Source: Paenibacillus spiritus
Lineage (GTDB): Bacteria; Bacillota; Bacilli; Paenibacillales; Paenibacillaceae
NCBI RefSeq assembly: GCF_008710135.1
Contig: NZ_VYKK01000015.1
Span: 310,001-374,000, forward strand
Reading direction: 5' to 3'
Length of the DNA: 64,000 nt
Numbering within the stretch: the stretch's first letter is position 1; each line of letters opens with the position of its first letter. Shown piece after piece: positions 57,911 through 64,000 of this stretch. The position numbers and the translations under genes were made by a program. The notes beneath the pieces were generated by a model. It searched no databases. It was given only the letters and a program-made list of their open reading frames with translations, and was not told the origin of the DNA.

Positions 57911-59347
57911 TTAGCGGTCACGGCGCTTCTGCCGCTGAAGGCGGGCGGGGAAATCCCCAAGATCGGAAGTGATGCGGGCCCGAGCGCCGGGTCTCTTCCT
58001 TCCCCCCGACCCCGCTGCTTCTTTCGCTCTGCCTGCGCGGGTCCGCTGAACGATCCAGTCGCAGAGCGCGATCAGACCGATGACGATCAGACTGATGAAG
58101 AAGCCGGGGCGGCTGAGCTTATGGAACCAAGTCCCGCTTACGGCGGCGGCGATCAGCAGAAGACCGGTCCAGCGTTTGAGGCCGCTCAGCCGCCCTCCCT
58201 TCAGCAGCTTGGCGGACGAGAGCAGGATAAAGGACCAGTTGTACAGAATCATCAGGCCTGCGGCGGTGGTGATGTATTCGTATACCTTGCCCGGGAGTAC
58301 GAGAGCCATGATGATGGCGCCGGCCAGACCGCAGGTGATCAGGCAGAGGGCGAAGAACGGATAGCGGTCCTTCCATTTCCGCGCGAATATATGCGGCGCA
58401 TCCCCCTTCTCGGACAGGGTAATCATCATGGATGTGATAGCATAGAGCGAAGCGGTCATGGTGGAGAAGCCGGCTACGATCAGCACACCGTTGAAGACAT
58501 GCGGCACCCAGACGAGATGATCGCTGCGAAGCGCCGTCACAAAGGGGCTGACCTTGGAATTGAAGGCTTTCAGCGGCGCCAGCGTCACCGCCAGGCCAAT
58601 GGACAGCACATAGACGGCGGTCAGGCTCAAGAGCATGACTTTGCCGGCCTTGGGCGCTTCCTCGGGCTTGCGCAGACGATTGGACATGATGCCAAGAACT
58701 TCGATGCCTCCATAGGCGTAGAATGCAAAGATCAGCGCCGACCAGACACCCATTGTTCCGTTGGGCAGCCAGCCGCCCCCTCGGGGGAAGCGGGGCGCAT
58801 AGCGGGCGCCCCCGATCCAGCCTGCCAGCATGGCCGCAGCCAGAATTAGGAACATGATAATGGCCGAAGATTTAATCACGGCAAGTATATTCTCGACCCG
58901 GTCAAAGCCTTTATTGCCAAAAAAGACGATCATCAGGCTAAGCACCGCATACCCGGCCGCGAATGCCCACATCGGAACCGCCGGAAACCAGAACCTCGAG
59001 AAGATAGACAGCGCCGCCAGCTGACTGCCCATAATGAGCAGCTCCGAGAACCAGTAATTCCAGCCGCTGGCAAACCCGGCCCAACCGCCGAATGCCTTCT
59101 CCGCATAGGAACGGAATGAGCCCTGCTCCGGCTGCTGGGCGGTCATGCGGGCGAGTGCGTCGAAGACGACATATGTTCCGATTGCAGCCAATACATAGGG
59201 CACCAGCACGGCCGGGCCGCCGATGGACAGGGCAAGCCCCGAGCCGAGGAAATACCCCGTCCCGATCGTCCCGGCCACGCCGAGAAGACTGAGCTGCCAC
59301 CATTTCAGCTTTTGCGCGTCTTGGTTCTTGTCCGAAGATGAGTTCAT
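57911..59347 (-). CDS. APC-family amino-acid permease
   Basis: 478 residues from ATG 59347 (GGAAGGCGAAC before it); an alternative ATG at 59383 also has an SD. Twelve helices. Markers: WWQLSLLGVAGTIGTGYFLGSGLALSIGGPAVLVPYVLAAIG at helix 1, QQPEQGSFRSYAEKAFGGWAGFASGWNYWFSELLIMGSQL, and FAFYAYGGIEVLGIMSNRLRKPEEAPKA. This is the AAT branch (GabP/RocE/LysP-like). The C-terminus is Arg/Gly-rich. Convergent with the LysE gene with only a 12-bp gap. Confidence 0.88.
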   Translation of the reverse strand: MNSSSDKNQDAQKLKWWQLSLLGVAGTIGTGYFLGSGLALSIGGPAVLVPYVLAAIGTYVVFDALARMTAQQPEQGSFRSYAEKAFGGWAGFASGWNYWFSELLIMGSQLAALSIFSRFWFPAVPMWAFAAGYAVLSLMIVFFGNKGFDRVENILAVIKSSAIIMFLILAAAMLAGWIGGARYAPRFPRGGGWLPNGTMGVWSALIFAFYAYGGIEVLGIMSNRLRKPEEAPKAGKVMLLSLTAVYVLSIGLAVTLAPLKAFNSKVSPFVTALRSDHLVWVPHVFNGVLIVAGFSTMTASLYAITSMMITLSEKGDAPHIFARKWKDRYPFFALCLITCGLAGAIIMALVLPGKVYEYITTAAGLMILYNWSFILLSSAKLLKGGRLSGLKRWTGLLLIAAAVSGTWFHKLSRPGFFISLIVIGLIALCDWIVQRTRAGRAKEAAGSGGRKRPGARARITSDLGDFPARLQRQKRRDR

Positions 59348-59445
59348 GTTCGCCTTCCTTACTGTTGAGGTGTGAGTAGGCATAGCGCCTGTCCTTCCTA
59401 GCCTCCCCCAAAGCCCGGAGAATATTTGCTTCTTGCGCTCAGCAA

Positions 59446-59476
59446 AAAGAACCCGCGCCTTCTGCGCGGGTTCTTT
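59446..59476. terminator. intrinsic terminator after the LTA synthase gene
   Basis: AAAGAACCCGCGC / GCGCGGGTTCTTT 13-bp perfect stem with loop CTTCT; the minus strand continues TT then GC. Shares the AACCCGCGC core with terminators at 28125 and 40756. Confidence 0.88.
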
Positions 59477-59486
59477 CGGTTAGCTG

Positions 59487-61370
59487 CTATTTGTCGGGAG
59501 TGGCCGGCGTCTGACTCGCCTCGTTCGGAAGCTGGCTCAGATAACTGTGGGAGAGCAGCAGCAGCCGCTGGGCTGCCTTGAACTGCTCTTCCGTCGAGCC
59601 GTTCTCAAGCGGACTGTTGTCGGCAAAATTGTAATTGATTCCATCGGCATATTCTTTGCCGGTTACATAGATGCTCTTGTCATTGATGAACGAGCCGGTC
59701 GGCAGGAAGTGTCTGACCGGAAGCAGGTTCGTCTTCTGGTTGTACAGATCTTCCCCGAAGTGCAGCTGGTGGTCCAGAGACACGCCCAGCAGATTGGCTA
59801 CCGTTGGCAGCACGTCAACCTGGCCGCCTGTTCCGGACATCTGCGCAGGAAGTTGGCCGCTCGGCGAATGAACGATGAACGGAATGTTAAACATATCCGT
59901 ATAGCCGTATTCGTGTCCGACCAGCTTTGCAAGAAGCTTCTTCTGGGGATTATCCAGCGCGTACATCGGAACGCCCTGATGATCGCCGTAGAATACGATC
60001 AGACTGTCATCCCACAATCCGCTGCTCTTCAGCTCTTCCAGGAACTGTCCCATTGCGTAGTCGGCATAGTTCTGGGAGACAATGTAGTCCCCGATCAGCG
60101 TGCCGTCATACTCGTCGGGAAGCTTGATCCGCTGCTTCTCTTCAGGCAGGCGGAACGGGTGGTGCGCGCTCATGGAAATGACCATGGCATAGAACGGATT
60201 GTTCTGTTCATCGAGCTTCTTCAGCTCGGGAACCGTTTTGGCGTACAGGACTTCATCCGAAGATCCGAATGCGATATGATCCTCGTCTCCATAGAATTTC
60301 TGGTCATAAAACTTCTCGAACCCGATGGCCTTATAGAGGGCCTTGCGGTTCCAGAAATCCACGCTGTTCGTATGGAACGTCGCCGTGAAATATCCGTTCT
60401 CGGACATCAGCTTCGGCAGACTCGGCAGGTCCTTCTGCATGTAATCGGAAGAAGTGGCCGGTTCATTCTTCGGCACGAAGAACGAGGTGTTGACGACGAA
60501 CTCGGCATCCGAAGTGGTGCCCTGTCCGGCATTGGTGTAGAAATTGTCAAAATAACTCGTTTCCTTGACCAGCTTGTTCAGGTTCGGCGTAATTTCCTGG
60601 CCGTCAATCTTCAGCCCGATCAGGAAATTCTGGAACGACTCCATCTGAACGACAATCAGGTTCTTGCCCTTGTCGACGCCCTGGAAGAGCGGTGCGGCCG
60701 GAATCTCAATGCCCTTGGTCTTGTTGATGGCATCCTGGGTAATCTCGGCGGCAGGAACCAGCTCTTCTTCCTCCGTCGTGTCGGCGAACAGGGTATACAC
60801 TTCATAATTCAGAATCCCCATGCTCTCCGCCTTCTTGATCTCATTCATGCTGGCATGGTTCGGCCAGATGCTGAACAGGCAGATTCCGAGAGAGACGGCG
60901 CTCAGCACAATCAAGGCCGTCCGGTTCATCCGGTAGCGTCCCCTCTCCCTCATCCGCTTCACGTATTTCGGGCGAAGCATGAAGATCAGGAAGAAGACGA
61001 TATCTACAAAGATGAACAGATAATACGGAGCGATCAGGGAGTAGGTGCTCTCTCCGACCTTGGTGACCTTGTCAACCTGCTGCAGCGCATGGTAAGTGGC
61101 GATAACACCGTAATACTTGTAATACATCAGTACCGAGAAATAGATTAAGCTGATAAACAGGTTGGCAATCATGTAGTAGAGGATTTTGCGCTTGGACGAG
61201 AACCATTCAATTAGGCTGAATACGATGATAAAGAACGGAATTTCGGTAAAAGCCATACTCCAGTTGGGTCCCTCGTTAAAGACGACATACCATGCCACCG
61301 CGCTCTTCAGCAGAAGGACCAGACTGAACCAGAAGATCGGGCGGTTTGTTGCAGATAGTATTCTCTTCAT
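59487..61370 (-). CDS. lipoteichoic-acid synthase family protein, full length
   Basis: 627 residues. Five membrane helices in the first about 210 residues, then the extracellular sulfatase-fold domain. Catalytic residues: Glu in NLIVVQMESFQNFLIG, Thr in AGQGTTSDAEFVVNTSFFVP, and metal Asp/His in VFYGDHQGVPMY. It polymerises glycerol-phosphate from phosphatidylglycerol on a membrane anchor. ATG 61370 follows GAGGAAGTAATGAG. A putative sigma-A promoter lies 175 bp upstream. Confidence 0.93.
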   Translation of the reverse strand: MKRILSATNRPIFWFSLVLLLKSAVAWYVVFNEGPNWSMAFTEIPFFIIVFSLIEWFSSKRKILYYMIANLFISLIYFSVLMYYKYYGVIATYHALQQVDKVTKVGESTYSLIAPYYLFIFVDIVFFLIFMLRPKYVKRMRERGRYRMNRTALIVLSAVSLGICLFSIWPNHASMNEIKKAESMGILNYEVYTLFADTTEEEELVPAAEITQDAINKTKGIEIPAAPLFQGVDKGKNLIVVQMESFQNFLIGLKIDGQEITPNLNKLVKETSYFDNFYTNAGQGTTSDAEFVVNTSFFVPKNEPATSSDYMQKDLPSLPKLMSENGYFTATFHTNSVDFWNRKALYKAIGFEKFYDQKFYGDEDHIAFGSSDEVLYAKTVPELKKLDEQNNPFYAMVISMSAHHPFRLPEEKQRIKLPDEYDGTLIGDYIVSQNYADYAMGQFLEELKSSGLWDDSLIVFYGDHQGVPMYALDNPQKKLLAKLVGHEYGYTDMFNIPFIVHSPSGQLPAQMSGTGGQVDVLPTVANLLGVSLDHQLHFGEDLYNQKTNLLPVRHFLPTGSFINDKSIYVTGKEYADGINYNFADNSPLENGSTEEQFKAAQRLLLLSHSYLSQLPNEASQTPATPDK

Positions 61371-61679
61371 CTCATTACTTCCTCTGTTTCTGATATTGGT
61401 TTCATTTCATTGGCTTTCAACAGTAAACGGCATTAATAAGTGATTACCCCATTTACAGACAGAGTTACCCCCACTCACTGACCCCATACCGACCTGTTGA
61501 CGGATAATAAGCACCTTATAAAGAGTAATGACTTTTGGTGGCTGTGTCAACACAGCGTTGACCCTATTTGCCGTTCAAGCAGGCGACATCGCTGCCGAAC
61601 CACCCGCCAAGCCCCCCTTCCGAGTGAATCTTAGCACCGAGGGGAGGCTTTCGGCTGTGATCCAGTTCCCTCCGGTGCT
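61371..61679. other. 309-bp intergenic region before LTA synthase
   Basis: Holds the LTA-synthase promoter and, at 61633-61679, an imperfect hairpin (AGCACCG with CGGTGCT, interrupted inner stem) directly after the arsB stop that may end arsB transcription. GCTGTG-TCAA-CACAGC (61541-61556) is a small perfect inverted repeat over the -35. No coding sequence or known riboswitch is recognised. Confidence 0.5.
61522..61550 (-). promoter_or_regulatory. putative sigma-A promoter of LTA synthase
   Basis: Minus strand TTGACA (61545-61550), 17-nt spacer, TACTCT (61522-61527). Confidence 0.5.
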
Positions 61680-62969
61680 CTAGAACAGAAGAACCAGATA
61701 CAGGCCAAGCAGGGTCAAGAACAGCGTTGGAACGGTAAGCAGAATGCCGGTCTTGAAATAGGTTCCCCATCCGATCTTCACCCCTTTGCCCGCGAGCACA
61801 TGAAGCCAGAGCAGCGTGGCCAGAGAACCGATCGGCGTTATCTTCGGTCCGAGGTCGGAACCGATGACATTGGCGTAGATGAGCGCCTCCTTCACTAATC
61901 CGTCCGCCGCTGTCGCCTTGATCGCAAGCGCGTCGATCATAACGGTCGGCAGATTGTTCATGACCGAAGAGAGCAGCGCAGCGATAAACCCCATTCCCAT
62001 GGCGGCTGCGAACACACCTTGGCGAGCCAGCCAATCCAGGACGGATGCCAGTTGGTCGGTCAGACCCGCATTCTGAAGACCATAGACTACTACGTACATC
62101 CCCACAGAGAAGAACACAATCGACCAGGGAGCGCTGCGGAGCACTTCGTTCATCGACAGGACGGGACTCCTGCGGGCGGCCAGCATGAACACCAGGGTAA
62201 TGATTCCGATCGGAATCGACACCGGAATATGCAACAGCCCGCTGGCCATATAGCCGGCCAGAAGCAGGCCGAGAAGGTACCAGGACCATACGAACAATCG
62301 GGGATCGCGAATCGCCTCGCGCGGTGCCCGGAGCACAGAGCCGTCGAATGTCCGCGGAATACTGCGGCGGAACATCAGGAACAGCACCAGAATGCTGGCT
62401 CCGAGCGAGAACAGATTCGGCAGAAACATGCGGACGGCGTATTCGGTAAAGGTAATGCCGAAGAAATCCGCGGATACGATGTTCACGAGGTTGCTGACGA
62501 CCAGCGGCAGCGAGGTCGTATCCGCGATAAAGCCGCCGGCAATAATGAACGGAAATACACGGCGCTCGTCAAATTGAAGCGCCCGGACCATCGCCAGCAC
62601 AATCGGGGTCAGAATGAGCGCTGCCCCGTCATTGGCGAAGAAGGCGGACACCAGCGCCCCCAGCACCGAGATGTACACGAACATCCGGATGCCGTTTCCG
62701 CGCGCTGCCCGGGCCATGTGAAGCGCAGCCCATTCAAAGAACCCGATCCGGTCCAGGATCAGGGAGTTCAGAATGATGGCGACAAAGGCCAGCGTTGCGT
62801 TCCAGACGATGCCGGTCACATCGGCGACATCCCCGAAGTCTACCGTCCCGGTCAGGAGCGCAACCGCCGCACCGCCGCAGGCGGACCAGCCGATGGACAA
62901 GCCCCGCGGCTGCCCGATCACCAGGATCAACGTGAATATAAATATAATTGCTGCAATCAAAGCCGACAC
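61680..62969 (-). CDS. arsB: ArsB-type arsenite/anion efflux permease
   Basis: 429 residues from GTG 62969 (GAGGGAG upstream), about 12 helices. The ArsB/NhaD-like ion-transporter pattern is clear: [78 protein letters not shown], and [17 protein letters not shown] plus [26 protein letters not shown]. No arsR, arsC or arsA is adjacent in the window, so specificity for arsenite is by family only. Confidence 0.9.
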   Translation of the reverse strand: MSALIAAIIFIFTLILVIGQPRGLSIGWSACGGAAVALLTGTVDFGDVADVTGIVWNATLAFVAIILNSLILDRIGFFEWAALHMARAARGNGIRMFVYISVLGALVSAFFANDGAALILTPIVLAMVRALQFDERRVFPFIIAGGFIADTTSLPLVVSNLVNIVSADFFGITFTEYAVRMFLPNLFSLGASILVLFLMFRRSIPRTFDGSVLRAPREAIRDPRLFVWSWYLLGLLLAGYMASGLLHIPVSIPIGIITLVFMLAARRSPVLSMNEVLRSAPWSIVFFSVGMYVVVYGLQNAGLTDQLASVLDWLARQGVFAAAMGMGFIAALLSSVMNNLPTVMIDALAIKATAADGLVKEALIYANVIGSDLGPKITPIGSLATLLWLHVLAGKGVKIGWGTYFKTGILLTVPTLFLTLLGLYLVLLF

Positions 62970-63163
62970 GACAACAAGCTCCCTCTTCTCTTATTCGACC
63001 CGCTGGCCCTGCTTTCTGTTCCTTCGCAAGCCGCCGGCTCTTAAGTTTCTTCAAATACTGGCTGACGGTTCGGATTCAGCCATAACCATCCATATACTAC
63101 TGGGCGGCCGTCCGTTTGGCAAGCCTTCACGATGCGTCGTGGGTACGGGAGAGAACGTCCGGC

Positions 63164-63198
63164 AAAAAAACCCCGGCCCGCAAAGCTCCGGGCCGGGG
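63164..63198 (-). terminator. intrinsic terminator of the right-edge MFS gene
   Basis: CCCCGGCCCG / CGGGCCGGGG 10-bp stem with an 8-nt loop, followed on the minus strand by seven T. It lies 12 bp after the stop. Confidence 0.92.
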
Positions 63199-63210
63199 CA
63201 GGTTCACCCT

Positions 63211-64000
63211 TTATTCGGCGTGAACGTCTTTCTCCCGGTTAGGCTCGACTCTGCGGATAAAGAAAGCCAGCGCGAGAGCGGCGACGGCCATCCACATCGA
63301 GACGACAAACGCATGATTGATGCCGTAGACGGTCGCCTGCTGCGTAATCTCCAGCATCTTGGTCTGATTGGCAGGGTCCGCGGGGTTGATGCCCGCAGCT
63401 TGAACCAGCTCCTTGCCCCGGTCTTCGGAGGCATTCATGAACAGAGTGACCAGAAGCGCTGTTCCCAGAGCGCCGGCTACGTTCCGCAGTGTCTGCGACA
63501 TGGCTGAGCCGTGGGCGTTCAGACGCCGGGGGAGCTGGTTAAGCCCAGCCGTCTGAATGGGCATCATCAGCATGGACATGCCGAACATGCGCAGGGTATA
63601 GAGCAGCAGCATATGGTTATAGGTCGTACTAACGGTCAGTCGGCTGAGTTCATACGTGGTCAGGGTCGTGATAAGCAGACCGATCACCGCAAGCCAGCGG
63701 GCGCCGATCCGGTCGAAGATCATGCCCGTAATCGGCGACATCAAGCCCATAAGCAGCGCTCCGGGAAGGAGCAGCAGACCTGACTTGACGGGAGAGAATC
63801 CCCGGATGTTCTGCAAGAAGATCGGCAGCAGAATCATGGCCGAGAACATGGCCATCGTAATAATCACATTGATCACCGTCGTCAGGGAGAACATGTCGTA
63901 TTTAAAAACACGGAACTCCAGAATCGGCTTCTCGGTCTTCATTTCCCGCCAGACAAAGAGAATCAGAAAAACCACACCCGCAATCAGACTGACGAGAACA
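63211..64000 (-). CDS. DHA2/EmrB-type MFS exporter, C-terminal part (5' end outside window)
   Basis: The frame stays open to the window edge, so the gene continues. The visible 263 residues cover roughly helices 8-14: VRVFKYDMF-type loop before FSLTTVINVIITMAMFSAMILLPIFLQNIRGFSPVKSGLLLLPGALLMGLMSPITGMIFDRIGARWLAVIG, then LPRRLNAHGSAMSQTLRNVAGALGTALLVTLFM. The latter is diagnostic for the EmrB/LmrB drug-proton antiporters. The C-terminus ends EPNREKDVHAE. Confidence 0.9.
   Translation of the reverse strand, partial: VLVSLIAGVVFLILFVWREMKTEKPILEFRVFKYDMFSLTTVINVIITMAMFSAMILLPIFLQNIRGFSPVKSGLLLLPGALLMGLMSPITGMIFDRIGARWLAVIGLLITTLTTYELSRLTVSTTYNHMLLLYTLRMFGMSMLMMPIQTAGLNQLPRRLNAHGSAMSQTLRNVAGALGTALLVTLFMNASEDRGKELVQAAGINPADPANQTKMLEITQQATVYGINHAFVVSMWMAVAALALAFFIRRVEPNREKDVHAE

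Noticed and set aside
1-64000. CRISPR arrays, tRNA or rRNA genes, insertion sequences, prophage
   Set aside because: I found no regularly spaced repeats, cloverleaf sequences, rRNA segments, transposases, integrases or structural phage genes by reading.

Overview
The window looks like chromosome from a spore-forming, Gram-positive Paenibacillus-like bacterium (Bacillota). The bulk is moderately GC-rich with strong GGAGG-type ribosome binding sites, many GTG/TTG starts, U-run terminators, two lipoteichoic-acid-synthase-type proteins, a SpoVB-like flippase, a CotJC-like manganese catalase and a Ku/LigD repair operon. No rRNA, tRNA, CRISPR array, transposase or phage gene is visible.

Layout. 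0-7.4 kb: a partial gene at the left edge, an M29 aminopeptidase, a KtrB/TrkH potassium channel, an acetyltransferase cut by an in-frame stop, a nucleotidyltransferase-like protein and two coupled glycosyltransferases. 7.5-12.9 kb: a small beta-rich protein divergent from an Asp-box propeller protein, a CNNM/HlyC-type protein, a DUF1836 protein and an MFS carrier. 13.0-18.5 kb: a compact operon of TerB_N/TerB_C protein, BrxD-like ATPase and Lhr-like helicase, probably a DNA-processing or defence module. 18.6-28.1 kb: an ArsP-like permease, selD-mnmH (tRNA 2-selenouridine), an EEP-family hydrolase, Mn catalase, a membrane-domain-less LTA-synthase homologue, a secreted amidase-like protein and a flippase. 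28.2-29.1 kb: a CstR-type persulfide regulator with operator, a rhodanese and a decayed rhodanese remnant.

29.2-41.7 kb is clearly more AT-rich and reads as an acquired island. At each end lies a Rap/AimR-like helical receptor gene. The left one overlaps by 50 nt a gene for a secreted 52-residue pre-peptide. The right one carries, with exactly the same 50-nt overlap, a truncated peptide ORF running into a terminator. Between them is a probable taurine-nitrogen pathway: class III aminotransferase (taurine:pyruvate type), alanine dehydrogenase, TauE/SafE exporter and aldehyde dehydrogenase. A second operon holds an amidohydrolase, an MFS carrier and a GntR/UTRA regulator. Both operons have nearly the same promoter element (27 of 32 positions). 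A short TnrA-like regulator next door is preceded by a perfect TGTNA-N7-TNACA box, linking the island to nitrogen control. Inferred flow: an acyl-amine or taurine enters, taurine is transaminated onto pyruvate, alanine dehydrogenase releases ammonium, and the sulfoacetaldehyde carbon is oxidised and exported.

41.8-64.0 kb: DUF202 protein, an Old-Yellow-Enzyme/FAD oxidoreductase with TetR regulator and palindromic operator, an acetyltransferase, a polar-amino-acid ABC importer, LysR with a divergent MFS exporter, PadR with an ABC-2-type permease, a HesB-like protein, the ku-ligase-polymerase NHEJ operon, a zinc-protease-like protein, a LysE exporter with probable ATT start, an APC permease, a full-length LTA synthase, ArsB, and an MFS exporter cut by the right edge.
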